From Lutimaribacter degradans (GTDB lineage Bacteria; Pseudomonadota; Alphaproteobacteria; Rhodobacterales; Rhodobacteraceae): 64,000 nt of DNA. The notes below the pieces were generated by a model that searched no databases, had not been told where the DNA came from, and saw nothing but the letters and a program-made list of their open reading frames with translations. The stretch lies in assembly GCF_023703375.1 (NCBI RefSeq), contig NZ_JAMQGO010000005.1, positions 62,001-126,000 on the forward strand. Reading direction: 5' to 3'. Shown here piece by piece: positions 49,802 to 59,830 of this stretch (positions are counted from its first letter, which is position 1; each line of letters begins with the position of its first letter). A program made the translations under genes and the position numbers.

Positions 49802-50842
49802 ATGGCCCAGGTCATCCAGCTTGCCAGCCACCCGCGCCCCCCGTCAGGGGCCGCGGCGAGAGCGGCCCTTGTCGATGCCGTTCGCCATCATCGGCGCGAC
49901 GATGGCGATGTTTTCTGGCTCAAGGAAAATGCCGAGCTTTTGAACGTGATGGAAACGACCGGCCAGGGTGAGCCCGATCTGTTGGCCGGCTATCAGGATA
50001 TCTATGACGGCCTGGCCGAACGCTTGCGGTTTTTCCCGCAATATTATCGCTTCCTGCTGTCAATCGCCCTCGACCTTGAGGATATGGGCCTGCCCGGCGA
50101 CGTTGGCACGCGCATGGCGCAATACGTGGCCCGGCAAGGGCTGGCCGGGGCCGAACTGTCAGATCTGCAACGGGCCGAGGCCAGGCGGCTTTTGGCTCGG
50201 CGTGACCTGGCGGCGCCCGATCCGGGCCTGGAGGGCCGGTTGCACGCCTTTGCCAATCGTGCCGATACCTTTGCGCTGCCCAACCGGAAGGCAGCGTATG
50301 AGCTGACGCATATCGTATTCTACCTGTCCGATTATGGCCGTCGCGCCCCCGGGCTTGGCCCCGAGGCGCTGACTTCGCTGCGCTATGCGGGCCTGGTGGC
50401 CCTTTTGGAACATAACGCCGATCTGCTGGCCGAGATATGTATCGCGCTGCGTTTTGCCGGGGAAGGCGCTCCGCATGAATGGCTGGCGTGGTTGCGCGCA
50501 AGGCTGCGGGCCGCGCGCGTGGTGCAGGGCGCGCAGGCGCTTTTGCCCGACAGTTATCACGACTGGCTGATGGTGCGATGGGTGCTGGCGCTCGAGGGGC
50601 AGGATCTTTGCACGACCGGCTTGGGGCAGGGGCGGTTGAGCTTCCAAATGCCCCAACCCGACGGGCCGCTGCGGCGGTTGTCGGAAACACTGTTGCGGAT
50701 GGGCGGAAACCGCGCCCCCGATTGGGCGCAAATGCGCCCGGCAATCTGGCCGACCTTGTCGGATGATCAGCAAGCCACGATGGCGCTGGCGGAATCCGCC
50801 CCTTGGTTCGAGCCATTTTTTGCGCGGTTCGCCCGCGCCTGA
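49802..50842 (+). CDS. Helical protein of unknown function, partner of the repeat protein
   Basis: A 346-residue soluble protein starting 33 bases after the repeat gene with its own AGGAGG. It is mostly helical and rich in Leu, Ala and Arg. The most distinctive motif is Y-E-L-T-H-I-V-F-Y-L-S-D-Y-G-R-R at about residue 164, which looks like a conserved active or binding site (His plus Asp); others are H-E-W-L-A-W-L and S-Y-H-D-W-L-M-V-R-W. I recognise no cofactor-binding motif. Similar T-H-x-V-F-Y-x-x-D-x-G motifs occur in uncharacterised DUF proteins. Position suggests it acts on, or is served by, the repeat protein. Confidence 0.8.
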   Translation: MAQVIQLASHPRPPSGAAARAALVDAVRHHRRDDGDVFWLKENAELLNVMETTGQGEPDLLAGYQDIYDGLAERLRFFPQYYRFLLSIALDLEDMGLPGDVGTRMAQYVARQGLAGAELSDLQRAEARRLLARRDLAAPDPGLEGRLHAFANRADTFALPNRKAAYELTHIVFYLSDYGRRAPGLGPEALTSLRYAGLVALLEHNADLLAEICIALRFAGEGAPHEWLAWLRARLRAARVVQGAQALLPDSYHDWLMVRWVLALEGQDLCTTGLGQGRLSFQMPQPDGPLRRLSETLLRMGGNRAPDWAQMRPAIWPTLSDDQQATMALAESAPWFEPFFARFARA

Positions 50843-50850
50843 CCCTGCGA

Positions 50851-51174
50851 TCAGATCGAGAATGACGTGCCGCAGCCACAAGAGGACGCGGCATTCGGGT
50901 TGTCGATCACAAAGCGCGCGCCGATGATCTCTTCTGCGAAATCTATCACCGCGCCGGTCAGGAAGGGCAGTGAGATCGCATCGACCACCACCTTTTGCCC
51001 ATTGCCTTCCAGTACCAGGTCATCCTCGGCCGGGTTGTCGAGCCGGATGTCATATTGGAAGCCCGAACAGCCGCCGCCCTCGACAGCGACGCGCAGGGCC
51101 TGCCCCTGGTCGGCCGCGCCGATTTCGGCAAGCCGGGCAAAGGCGCGCTCGGTCACGGATGGGGGGAGTTGCAT
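50851..51174 (-). CDS. erpA: Iron-sulfur cluster insertion protein ErpA (A-type carrier)
   Basis: A 107-residue HesB/IscA-type carrier that delivers Fe-S clusters to apo-proteins. The three cysteine ligands are C36 (G-G-G-C-S-G-F), C99 and C101 (S-C-G-C-G-T-S-F-S-I). The pattern and C-terminus fit ErpA best, though IscA cannot be excluded by sequence alone. It is divergent from the dGTPase gene. Confidence 0.88.
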   Translation of the reverse strand: MQLPPSVTERAFARLAEIGAADQGQALRVAVEGGGCSGFQYDIRLDNPAEDDLVLEGNGQKVVVDAISLPFLTGAVIDFAEEIIGARFVIDNPNAASSCGCGTSFSI

Positions 51175-51316
51175 CGAAAACCTCCGGATGGTGTTACACC
51201 TAGGAATATGTCTTGCGGGGTGCGGTGTTTCAAGGGTTTGGCGCGCGGGGTTGTTCCCACGGCCCGCGCAGGGTTAACTGCAACCCGAGAATGGCCAACG
51301 CGCAGGCAGAGACATC

Positions 51317-52486
51317 ATGACACTTCAGCCCTATGCCAGCGACCCCGCCAGATCGCGCGGGCGGCGCTATGCCGAAGAGGAAAGCGCGTTCCGATCGTGT
51401 TTCCAACGCGACCGTGACCGGATCATCCATTCCAGTGCCTTTCGGCGGCTCAAGCACAAGACACAGGTTTTCGTCGAACACGAGGGTGATTACTTTCGCA
51501 CCCGGCTGACCCATTCGATCGAGGTGGCGCAGGTGGCCCGCACCATCGCGGGGGCCTTGGGGCTGAACCTGGAATTGACCGAGGCGGTGGCGCTGGCGCA
51601 TGATCTGGGCCACACGCCCTTTGGTCATACCGGCGAGGATGCGCTGGCCGAAATGATGGCACCGCATGGCGGGTTCGATCACAATGCGCAGGCCATTCGC
51701 ATCGTCACCGCGCTGGAGCGCCACTATGCCGGCTGGGACGGGTTGAACCTGACGTGGGAAACGCTGGAAGGTATTGCCAAGCATAACGGCCCCGTCACTG
51801 GTGCGGTTCCCTGGGCGCTGGCCGAGTGCAACGCCGAGTTCGATCTTGAACTTTCGACCCATGCCAGCGCCGAGGCGCAGGTGGCCGCGCTGTCGGATGA
51901 TATTGCCTATAACAACCACGATTTGCAGGACGGGTTGCGCGCGGGGCTTTTTACCCTCGAAGAGCTGCGCGACCTGCCGATCCTGCAAGGTTGCATAGAC
52001 GCGGTCGACAGCGCCCACCCGGGGCTTGAAACGGGGCGGCGCCGGCACGAGGCGCTGCGGCGATTTTTCGGGGTGCTCGTTGGCGACGTGATCGAGGTGA
52101 GCCGCGCCAACCTGCACCAAAGCGGTGCGCGCGAGGTGGCCGAGATCCGCGCCGCCGGGCGTATGATGGTGCAGTTCTCGCCCGCGGTCTGGGCTGACCT
52201 GAAACAGATCCGGGCGTTCCTGTTCACGCGAATGTATCGGGCGCCCTCGGTCGTCGAGATGCGCACGCAGGTAACGGCGGTGATCCGTGCCCTGTTTCCC
52301 GCCTACATGGCCGACAGCAGCCTGTTGCCGGCCAATTGGCAGCAGGATGTCGCCCGCGCAGACAGCGAAACCGCGCTCGCCTGGATCGTAAGCGATTACA
52401 TTGCCGGAATGACCGATCGGTTCGCGTTGCAGGATTTCGAGCGCCTGACAGGCACCCCGGCGTTGGTAGGGCGCGACGGCATCTAG
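51317..52486 (+). CDS. dgt: dGTPase-like deoxynucleotide triphosphohydrolase
   Basis: HD-domain enzyme of 389 residues that removes triphosphate from dGTP or other dNTPs. Motifs: F-R-R-L-K-H-K-T-Q-V-F at the N-terminus, R-L-T-H-S-I-E-V and A-H-D-L-G-H-T-P-F-G-H (metal-binding His and Asp). The length fits the shorter, type-2-like dGTPases of alphaproteobacteria, which often act on several dNTPs. Confidence 0.92.
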   Translation: MTLQPYASDPARSRGRRYAEEESAFRSCFQRDRDRIIHSSAFRRLKHKTQVFVEHEGDYFRTRLTHSIEVAQVARTIAGALGLNLELTEAVALAHDLGHTPFGHTGEDALAEMMAPHGGFDHNAQAIRIVTALERHYAGWDGLNLTWETLEGIAKHNGPVTGAVPWALAECNAEFDLELSTHASAEAQVAALSDDIAYNNHDLQDGLRAGLFTLEELRDLPILQGCIDAVDSAHPGLETGRRRHEALRRFFGVLVGDVIEVSRANLHQSGAREVAEIRAAGRMMVQFSPAVWADLKQIRAFLFTRMYRAPSVVEMRTQVTAVIRALFPAYMADSSLLPANWQQDVARADSETALAWIVSDYIAGMTDRFALQDFERLTGTPALVGRDGI

Positions 52487-52522
52487 CATGCGCCCCGTGC
52501 ATAGCGGAGAGGAACGACAGCG

Positions 52523-54355
52523 ATGGCAACAGCAGCGGAGGGCGCCGCCCTGGCCCCGGTGACAGCGATTGCGCTGGTGGGCGTGCTGGGTGTCGGCGCG
52601 CAGCTTTGGGCCTGGCGGCTGAACATTCCCGCCATCGTCCTGATGCTGGCGGCGGGGTTTGTCGTGGGTCCGCTGCTTGGCCTGTTCGACCCGGCGCGCG
52701 ATATTGGCCCGCTCATGACACCGATGGTGGCCATTGCCGTCGCGATCATCCTGTTCGAAGGCGGTTTGACACTGAACTTCCACAGCTTGCGCGACGCGGC
52801 CCATGGTGTCGTGCGCCTGGTGGTGATCGGCGCGCCGCTGGGCTGGCTGATGTCGGCCCTGGCGCTGCATTACGGCGCCGGGCTCAGCTGGCAGACCTCT
52901 GCGGTGTTCGGCGGCATCATGATCGTCACCGGCCCCACTGTCATAGCGCCGCTTTTGCGCGGGGCGCGCCTGTCGCGTCGACCGGCGCAACTGCTGCAGT
53001 GGGAGGCGATCCTGAACGATCCTATCGGCGCGCTGGCCGCGGTGCTGGCCTTTTCGGTGGTGCAGGTGATCTATGCCTCGGCCGACGGGCCCGCGGCGGC
53101 CCTGCAACTGGTCCTGGGCATCGCGGTCGCGGGCCTCGTGGGGGCGGCGGGCGGCTGGTTGATCGTTCAGGGCTTTCGCCGTGGCTGGGTGCCGGAATAT
53201 ATCAAGGTGCCGCTCTTGTTCGTCGCGGTGTTGGCCGCCTTTGCCCTGTCGGATGCGATGCTGCATGAAAGCGGGCTGCTGGCGGTCACGGTGATGGGCA
53301 TCTGGATTGCCAATTCCGATCTGCCTTCTTTCGTCGAGCTGCGCCGCTTCAAGGAGCACGCGACCGTATTGCTTGTTTCGGGGGTTTTCATCCTGCTCAC
53401 GGCATCGCTCGACCTGTCGGCGCTGGGTGCGCTGACATGGCGTGCGGTCATCTTCGTGGCGCTGGTGGTGCTGGTTGCGCGGCCGGTAACCGTGCTGCTC
53501 TCGCTTCTTGGCACCGATGTTCCGTGGCGTGAACGGCTGCTGGTGGCGTTCACCGGGCCGCGCGGCATCGTGCTGGTGGCCGTGGCGGGGCTGTTCGGTG
53601 AACGGCTGCAAGAGATCGGCATCGACGACGCCGCGCTCGTGGGGCCTTTGGCATTCGTGCTGGTCAGCGCCACGGTCGTGCTGCACGGCTTTACCCTGGC
53701 GCCGATGGCGCGGCTTTTGGGCGTGGCGGCCAGCGAAAGGCCGGGCGTGTTGCTGGTCGGGGGGTCTAACTGGGCGACGGCTCTGGCCGAGGCGCTGAAA
53801 AAGGCCGAGGTGCCGGTGCTGATCAGCGACGCCAACCATCTGCGCCTGCGACCCGCGCGCGAGGTCGGCGTGCCCACGTTCTATGGCGATATCCTGTCGG
53901 AAGCGGCCGAGCATAATGTCGAGCTGACGCAATATGACACGGTGATTTCCGTCAGCGACAATGACGCCTACAACACGCTCGTCACATCCGACCTTGCACC
54001 GGAGTTCGGGCGCGACAACGTGTTTCAGATCCGCCGCGAAGGCAGCGAAACCGCGCGCCATGCGCTGCCCGCATCGCTGGGCGGGCGGCCCTTTGCGCAA
54101 TGCGCCACCTATCGCGAGATGGCGCAGCTTCACGCCCGCGGCTGGGAGTTTCGCGTGACCGGCCTGACCGAGGAATACGGGATCGCGCAATGGCGCGAAG
54201 ACCGCCCCGAGGCCCGGGTCATCGCGCTGATCGACGACGCCGGCAACCTGCGCTTTCCCTGCGAGGAAAGCGAGATCGGCACCGGCGCGGGGTTGAGCCT
54301 GGTGCATTTCTCGCCCGCCAAGAAAGAACGCCAGCAGGTTCCGCCCGACGCTTAG
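52523..54355 (+). CDS. NhaP-type sodium/proton antiporter with a TrkA-like domain
   Basis: A 610-residue CPA1-family transporter. About 12 hydrophobic segments span residues 10-400, with the ion-site motifs G-P-T-V-I-A-P and E-A-I-L-N-D-P (the Asn-Asp of electroneutral CPA1 exchangers). A C-terminal TrkA_N-like nucleotide-binding domain follows (V-L-L-V-G-G-S-N-W-A-T-A-L at about 408). A role in salt and pH balance fits a marine lifestyle. It lies 36 bases after the dGTPase gene. Confidence 0.9.
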   Translation: MATAAEGAALAPVTAIALVGVLGVGAQLWAWRLNIPAIVLMLAAGFVVGPLLGLFDPARDIGPLMTPMVAIAVAIILFEGGLTLNFHSLRDAAHGVVRLVVIGAPLGWLMSALALHYGAGLSWQTSAVFGGIMIVTGPTVIAPLLRGARLSRRPAQLLQWEAILNDPIGALAAVLAFSVVQVIYASADGPAAALQLVLGIAVAGLVGAAGGWLIVQGFRRGWVPEYIKVPLLFVAVLAAFALSDAMLHESGLLAVTVMGIWIANSDLPSFVELRRFKEHATVLLVSGVFILLTASLDLSALGALTWRAVIFVALVVLVARPVTVLLSLLGTDVPWRERLLVAFTGPRGIVLVAVAGLFGERLQEIGIDDAALVGPLAFVLVSATVVLHGFTLAPMARLLGVAASERPGVLLVGGSNWATALAEALKKAEVPVLISDANHLRLRPAREVGVPTFYGDILSEAAEHNVELTQYDTVISVSDNDAYNTLVTSDLAPEFGRDNVFQIRREGSETARHALPASLGGRPFAQCATYREMAQLHARGWEFRVTGLTEEYGIAQWREDRPEARVIALIDDAGNLRFPCEESEIGTGAGLSLVHFSPAKKERQQVPPDA

Positions 54356-54421
54356 GCGCGGCGCGCATTGACGCGGCCGCGATTGCTGGTAAACCCGCGC
54401 CCAAGCGAAAGGATGGCGTCG

Positions 54422-56167
54422 ATGAACCTCTTTACCGAAATCCGCGACACCGTGATCGAAAGCCTGAACCGCATGACCGCGGCGGGCGACCTGCCCGAAG
54501 GGCTGGACCTTGCCAATGTTGCGGTCGAGCCGCCGCGCGATGCCGCCCACGGCGATATGGCCACGAATGCCGCGATGGTGCTGGCCAAGCCTGCTGGCAA
54601 GAAACCGCGCGACATCGCCGATGCGCTGGCGGGCCACCTGCGCGCCGATGACCGTATCGCCAGCGCCGAAGTGGCCGGGCCGGGGTTTTTGAACCTGCGG
54701 CTGTCTGATGGCGTTTGGCAAGGTGTCGTGGCTCGCGTGCTGGCCGAGGGCGCCGATTTCGGCCGGGCCGGCCTGGGGCAGGGACGCCGGGTGAATGTCG
54801 AATATGTTTCGGCCAACCCCACCGGACCGCTGCATGTGGGCCATACACGCGGGGCGGTTTTCGGCGACGCGTTGGCCAGCCTGCTGGACTATGCCGGCTG
54901 GGAGGTAACGCGCGAATACTACATCAACGACGGCGGTGCGCAGGTCGATGTCCTGGCGCGTTCGGTCTACCTACGGTACCTAGAAGCGCACGGTCGCGAG
55001 GTCGAGTTTCCCGATGGCACCTATCCGGGCGCATACCTCAAGGACGTTGGCGCTGCGCTCAAGGCCGCGGTGGGCGACGCCTACCTGGACCAGCCCGAAG
55101 AGGTCTGGCTGGAAAAGGTGCGCGACTTTGCCACCGATGCCATGATGGAGCTGATCCGCGACGACCTGGCCGCGCTGGGTGTCATGATGGATCGGTTCTT
55201 CAGCGAAAAGTCGCTTTACGGCACCGACCGGATCGAGGCCGCGATCGACGCGTTGCGCGCGCGCGGGCTGATCTACAAGGGCGTGCTCGAGCCGCCCAAG
55301 GGCAAGAAACCCGAAGACTGGGAGCCGCGCGAGCAGACCCTGTTCAAATCCACCGAACATGGCGACGACGTGGACCGCCCGATCATGAAATCGGATGGAA
55401 GCTGGACCTATTTCGCCCCCGACATCGCCTATCATTATGACAAGGTCGAACGCGGCTATGACCTGCTGATCGACGTGTTCGGCGCCGATCACGGCGGTTA
55501 CGTCAAGCGGATGAAAGCCGCCGTTTCGGCGCTCAGCGATGGCAAGGTGCCGCTCGATATCAAACTGACACAGCTTGTGAAGCTGTGGAAAAACGGTGAA
55601 CCCTTCAAGATGTCCAAGCGCGCGGGCACATTCGTGACCCTGCGGGACGTGGTCGACCAGGTTGGCCCGGGCGTCACGCGTTTTCACATGCTGACGCGCA
55701 AGAACGACGCGCCGCTTGATTTCGATTTCGCCCGCGTGCTTGAGCAATCCAAGGACAACCCGGTTTTCTATGTGCAATACGCCAATGCGCGCGCGCATTC
55801 GGTGCTGCGCAAGGCCGGCGAAGCCCAGATTGCCGCCGACGATGCCACGCTGCGTGCCGCCGATCTGGGCGGGCTGACGCACGAAGCCGAACTGGCGGTG
55901 ATGAAAAAGCTGGCCGAGTGGCCGCGGTTGGTGGAAATCGCCGCACGCACGAACGAGCCGCACCGCATTGCCTTCTATCTTTACGAACTGGCCAGCGAAT
56001 TCCACGCCCTGTGGAACCGGGGCAATGACGACGCGGCACTGCGTTTCCTGCAAGAGGGCGATCCTGCCACATCGCAGGGTAAAATGGCGTTGGTGCGCGC
56101 CGTGGCCGTTGTCATTTCGGCAGGGCTTGGTATTCTTGGGGTCGAGCCGGCGGAAGAGATGCGATAA
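54422..56167 (+). CDS. argS: Arginyl-tRNA synthetase
   Basis: Class I synthetase of 581 residues: the H-V-G-H form of the HIGH motif in [10 protein letters not shown], and F-K-M-S-K-R-A-G for the KMSKS loop. An N-terminal ArgRS additional domain and a C-terminal DALR anticodon-binding domain (L-Y-E-L-A-S-E-F-H) are present. The start at 54422 has AAAGGA eight bases upstream; an ATG three codons earlier (54413) is possible. It begins a run of five same-strand genes with overlaps. Confidence 0.95.
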   Translation: MNLFTEIRDTVIESLNRMTAAGDLPEGLDLANVAVEPPRDAAHGDMATNAAMVLAKPAGKKPRDIADALAGHLRADDRIASAEVAGPGFLNLRLSDGVWQGVVARVLAEGADFGRAGLGQGRRVNVEYVSANPTGPLHVGHTRGAVFGDALASLLDYAGWEVTREYYINDGGAQVDVLARSVYLRYLEAHGREVEFPDGTYPGAYLKDVGAALKAAVGDAYLDQPEEVWLEKVRDFATDAMMELIRDDLAALGVMMDRFFSEKSLYGTDRIEAAIDALRARGLIYKGVLEPPKGKKPEDWEPREQTLFKSTEHGDDVDRPIMKSDGSWTYFAPDIAYHYDKVERGYDLLIDVFGADHGGYVKRMKAAVSALSDGKVPLDIKLTQLVKLWKNGEPFKMSKRAGTFVTLRDVVDQVGPGVTRFHMLTRKNDAPLDFDFARVLEQSKDNPVFYVQYANARAHSVLRKAGEAQIAADDATLRAADLGGLTHEAELAVMKKLAEWPRLVEIAARTNEPHRIAFYLYELASEFHALWNRGNDDAALRFLQEGDPATSQGKMALVRAVAVVISAGLGILGVEPAEEMR

Positions 56168-56248
56168 AAAAACGCGCCACCGCCCGGCGGAGTTGAGGCA
56201 GCAAGAGACCCCGGCGGCAATGTATCGCCGTGGGCAGTGAGGCGAGAC

Positions 56249-57235
56249 ATGGCAGAACTATATGCGGGTGCGCGGGCCGAACAGCCCGCCGCAAGCGTTT
56301 CCCTCGGTAGATTGACGAACTGGCTTGGGGCGCTGGTATCGGTGGCGCTGATCGTCGGTGTGTCGGTCTGGGGCTACAAGCTTTTGGTGCGCGACGTCAG
56401 CGGCGTGCCGGTCGTTCGCGCGGCCGAAGGCCCGCTGCGCGTGCAGCCCGACGATCCGGGCGGCCGACCGGCCGATCACCAGGGACTGGCCGTCAACAAC
56501 GTGGCCGCCGTGGGCACCGCCGCGCCCCCGGCCGAGCGTTTGGTGCTTGCGCCGCGCCCGGTGAGCCTGACCGAGGATGACGCACCGCGCGCCGTTCTGA
56601 CGGCCGCGCGCGCGTTGGCCTCCGATACCGTGCCAGATATGGCTGATGCGGCGCAGCGCAACGGGGCGAACACGGCGCAGGATGATGCGCCGGCGCAGCC
56701 TGGGGATGATGCGACCGTGGATGACCTGGTGGCCAAACTGACCGCCAATTCCGAGCCGTTGAGCGCGGGTGACGATAGCGACACCATGTCCGCAGATGCG
56801 CCCGGGGAAAACGCCGAAACCGCGCCGGCCCGTCCCGAAAGCGGCCTGGCCCGGTCGCTGCGTCCGCAGTTGCGCCCCACCGGCATTGAAACGCAGGTGG
56901 CCAGCGCAGACTCATCCGCCGCTGTTGTTGCCGCGGTTGCGGCCAATTCCGGCGCGCGCGATGTCGATCCTGCGGATATTCCCGTCGGTACCCGCCTGGC
57001 ACAGCTGGGCGCGTATGACAGCGCCGAGGTCGCACGCAAGGAATGGCGACGCCTGGAACAGCGCTTCGGTGAATACATGGACGGCAAGGACCGCGTGATA
57101 CAGCGCGCGCAATCGGGCGGGCGCACCTTCTATCGCCTGCGCGCCATGGGGTTCGAGGACCTGCCCGATGCGCGCCGGTTCTGTGCCGCCTTCGTGTCGG
57201 AAAAGGCCGATTGCATCCCGGTGGTCACAAGGTGA
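56249..57235 (+). CDS. SPOR-domain membrane protein
   Basis: A 328-residue bitopic protein: a short cytoplasmic N-terminus, one membrane helix (about 25-46), a long Ala/Pro/Asp-rich periplasmic linker, and a C-terminal SPOR domain (about 245-328, L-A-Q-L-G-A-Y-D-S-A, then R-L-R-A-M-G-F and A-D-C-I-P-V). SPOR domains bind denuded septal peptidoglycan, so a role at the division site is expected. Its stop overlaps the GTG of nagZ, itself a peptidoglycan-recycling gene. Confidence 0.9.
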   Translation: MAELYAGARAEQPAASVSLGRLTNWLGALVSVALIVGVSVWGYKLLVRDVSGVPVVRAAEGPLRVQPDDPGGRPADHQGLAVNNVAAVGTAAPPAERLVLAPRPVSLTEDDAPRAVLTAARALASDTVPDMADAAQRNGANTAQDDAPAQPGDDATVDDLVAKLTANSEPLSAGDDSDTMSADAPGENAETAPARPESGLARSLRPQLRPTGIETQVASADSSAAVVAAVAANSGARDVDPADIPVGTRLAQLGAYDSAEVARKEWRRLEQRFGEYMDGKDRVIQRAQSGGRTFYRLRAMGFEDLPDARRFCAAFVSEKADCIPVVTR

Positions 57236-58242
57236 GCAGGCGGTTCGGCGCGACGATACTCGACGCCGAAGGTCTGCGCCTGACGCCGGAAGAGAGGCGC
57301 TTTTTCACCAGCGCAGACCCGTTCGGGTTCATACTGTTCGCGCGCAACATTGACACGCCCGGCCAGGTGCGCGCGCTTTGCGCCGAGATGCGCGACGCGG
57401 TGGGTCGCGACGCGCCTATCACTATCGACCAGGAAGGCGGGCGCGTGCAGCGGCTGCGCGGGCCACGCTGGCGTGAATGGTTGCCGCCGTTGGAGCATGT
57501 GCAACGCGCCGGCCCTCATGCCGAAGCGGCGATGTATCTGCGCTATCGCATCATCGCGCACGAGCTGAATGACCTTGGCATAGACAGCAACTGTGCCCCG
57601 ATGGTCGACGTGGCCACCCCCCGAACCCATGCATTTTTGCAAAACCGTTGCTACGGTTTCGAAGCTGCCACCGTGGCGCGGCTGGGCCGGGCCGCTGCTG
57701 ATGGCATGTTGGCCGGCGGGGTGCTGCCGGTGCTGAAACACATCCCCGGCCACGGTCGCGCGGTGGTCGACAGCCATTTCGACCTGCCCGTTGTCACCGA
57801 CAGTGTCGAGACCCTGTGGCAAAACGATTTCGCGCCTTTCAGGGCGCTCAACGACCTGCCGATGGGCATGACCGCGCACTTGGTCTATGCCGCGCTGGAC
57901 GACGCACCCGCCACGCTGTCAGAGACCGTCATGACGCTGATCCGTGACCAGATCGGGTTTGACGGGTTGATCATGACCGATGATATCTCGATGAAGGCGC
58001 TGCGCGGCAGCCTGTCCGATCTTGCCCGCAGCGCGTTGGCGGCTGGATGCGACGTGATCTTGCATTGCAACGGCACGCTGGAGGAACGCCGCATGGTGGC
58101 CGAGGCCGCGGGCCGGATGGATGCCAGCGCCCAGGCACGCGCCGAACGCGCCCACGCGGCCCGCAGAACGCCCGACGAGGTTGACATCGCCGCCCTTGCG
58201 GCCAAGCTGGAGGCGCTGCTAGACGGGCGCCTTGATGACTGA
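57232..58242 (+). CDS. nagZ: Beta-N-acetylhexosaminidase NagZ
   Basis: Glycoside hydrolase family 3 enzyme of peptidoglycan recycling, 336 residues. Signatures: D-Q-E-G-G-R-V, K-H-I-P-G-H-G-R (His of the catalytic dyad) and M-T-D-D-I-S-M (nucleophile Asp). The GTG at 57232 overlaps the SPOR stop (GTGA) and gives the family N-terminus F-G-A-T-I-L-D; an ATG at 57211 is possible. It is overlapped at the end by scpA. Confidence 0.93.
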   Translation: MSRRFGATILDAEGLRLTPEERRFFTSADPFGFILFARNIDTPGQVRALCAEMRDAVGRDAPITIDQEGGRVQRLRGPRWREWLPPLEHVQRAGPHAEAAMYLRYRIIAHELNDLGIDSNCAPMVDVATPRTHAFLQNRCYGFEAATVARLGRAAADGMLAGGVLPVLKHIPGHGRAVVDSHFDLPVVTDSVETLWQNDFAPFRALNDLPMGMTAHLVYAALDDAPATLSETVMTLIRDQIGFDGLIMTDDISMKALRGSLSDLARSALAAGCDVILHCNGTLEERRMVAEAAGRMDASAQARAERAHAARRTPDEVDIAALAAKLEALLDGRLDD

Positions 58243-59041
58243 CGAAACACCGCAATTCGACACGACCTCCCAGCCGGACAGCGTCGCCGCTCGGCTCGCG
58301 GCCGAGGCGCTGATCGTCGATGTCGACGGTTTCGAGGGGCCGCTTGACCTGTTGCTGACGCTGGGGCGCACGCAAAAGGTGGATCTGCGCAAGATCTCGA
58401 TCCTGCATCTTGCCCAGCAATACCTGGCCTTCGTGGAAAAGGCCAAGGAACTGCGGCTGGAACTGGCGGCCGATTACCTTGTTATGGCGGCGTGGCTTGC
58501 ATTCCTGAAATCGCGGCTGCTTTTGCCGCCCGACCCGACCGAGGCAGGGCCCTCGGGCGAAGAGCTGGCCGCGCACCTGGCCTTTCAATTGGAAAGGTTG
58601 CAAGCCATGCGCGACATGGCCGCGCGGTTGATGGGGCGCGACCAGAAAGGGCGTGACTTTTTCGTGCGGGGCCTTCCCGAAAGCGTGTCGCGCGTCAAGC
58701 GCGTGACCTATACCGCCACCTTGCTTGACCTGATGCAGGCCTATAGCCGCATCCGCACACGCGACGAATTTCGCCCCTTCGTGATGGACCGCGACGCGGT
58801 TTTCACCATGGAACAGGCGTTGGAGCGGATGCGTGGGCTTATCGGTTTCGCCGGCACCTGGACGGATATTTCCACCTATCTGCCCGAGGGTTGGTCGGCT
58901 GACCCGGTTCGCCTGCGCTCGGCCACGGCGGCCACTTTTGCCGCCTCGCTTGAACTGGCCAAGGAAGGCAAGGTTGAGCTTCGGCAATCGGAGACATTCG
59001 CGCCGATCCAGCTGCGCAGACGAGGAGAGAGCGATGGTTGA
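58235..59041 (+). CDS. scpA: Segregation and condensation protein A
   Basis: Kleisin subunit of the SMC-ScpAB complex, 268 residues, with the kleisin N-terminal signature F-E-G-P-L-D-L-L-L-T-L and a winged-helix C-terminus. The ATG at 58235 overlaps the last 8 bases of nagZ; a TTG three bases earlier also exists. It overlaps scpB by 8 bases. Gene order nagZ-scpA-scpB is common in Rhodobacterales. Confidence 0.94.
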   Translation: MTDETPQFDTTSQPDSVAARLAAEALIVDVDGFEGPLDLLLTLGRTQKVDLRKISILHLAQQYLAFVEKAKELRLELAADYLVMAAWLAFLKSRLLLPPDPTEAGPSGEELAAHLAFQLERLQAMRDMAARLMGRDQKGRDFFVRGLPESVSRVKRVTYTATLLDLMQAYSRIRTRDEFRPFVMDRDAVFTMEQALERMRGLIGFAGTWTDISTYLPEGWSADPVRLRSATAATFAASLELAKEGKVELRQSETFAPIQLRRRGESDG

Positions 59042-59732
59042 GGACGCGCGAGAGGGGATGCCAGGCCCGGCCGAGGATGAGGCCCCCACCGAGGCCCAAA
59101 GCCTGTTCGAGGCCCCGCCCATCGGCGAGCAGGAACGCATGGTCGAGGCGATCCTGTTCGCCAGCGCCGAGCCGGTGACGGTGAAGGAATTGAACGACCG
59201 GATGCCGCATGGATGCGACGCGGCCGAAGCGCTGGTGTACTTGCGCAAACGCTACGAAGGACGGGGCGTGCAGGTGGTGCGCGTGGGCGATGCCTGGGCC
59301 ATACGCACGGCGCCCGACCTTGGGTTTCTGATGCAAAAGGAAACCGTCGAGACGCGCAAGCTCAGCCGCGCGGCGATCGAGACGCTGGCCATCATAGCCT
59401 ATCATCAGCCCGTCACCCGTGCCGAGATCGAGGAAATACGCGGCGTGGCCGTCAGCCGTGGCACGGTCGACCAGTTGCTTGAAATGGAGTGGATACGCTT
59501 TGGCCGCCGTCGCATGACGCCCGGCCGCCCGGTGACATTCGTCGTGACGCAGGAATTCCTGGATCATTTCGGGCTGGAATCCGCGCGCGACCTGCCGGGG
59601 CTGAAAGAACTGCGCGCCGCGGGACTGCTGGATAACCGCCCACCGCCGGGCGCGATGCCGCAAATGGGCGAGGGCGACCACGACGCGGACGAGGAAACCG
59701 GCGAGGGGCAGTCGGAACTGTTCGAAGACTAG
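59034..59732 (+). CDS. scpB: Segregation and condensation protein B
   Basis: Dimeric winged-helix partner of ScpA, 232 residues. Motifs: V-E-A-I-L-F-A-S-A-E-P-V, L-S-R-A-A-I-E-T-L-A-I-I-A-Y-H-Q-P and R-G-V-A-V-S-R-G-T-V-D-Q-L-L (variant R-G-V-x-V/S). GAGGAGAGA precedes the start inside scpA. The tail is acidic. Confidence 0.94.
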   Translation: MVEDAREGMPGPAEDEAPTEAQSLFEAPPIGEQERMVEAILFASAEPVTVKELNDRMPHGCDAAEALVYLRKRYEGRGVQVVRVGDAWAIRTAPDLGFLMQKETVETRKLSRAAIETLAIIAYHQPVTRAEIEEIRGVAVSRGTVDQLLEMEWIRFGRRRMTPGRPVTFVVTQEFLDHFGLESARDLPGLKELRAAGLLDNRPPPGAMPQMGEGDHDADEETGEGQSELFED

Positions 59733-59830
59733 GCGCATCACCGCCTGCTGCCGCAAGATTTCTGCCGCGACGCCCTGATTTTATCGCAATTACCTGTTAT
59801 GTATGCGCGGAAGTGGAACAGGAGAGCGCA

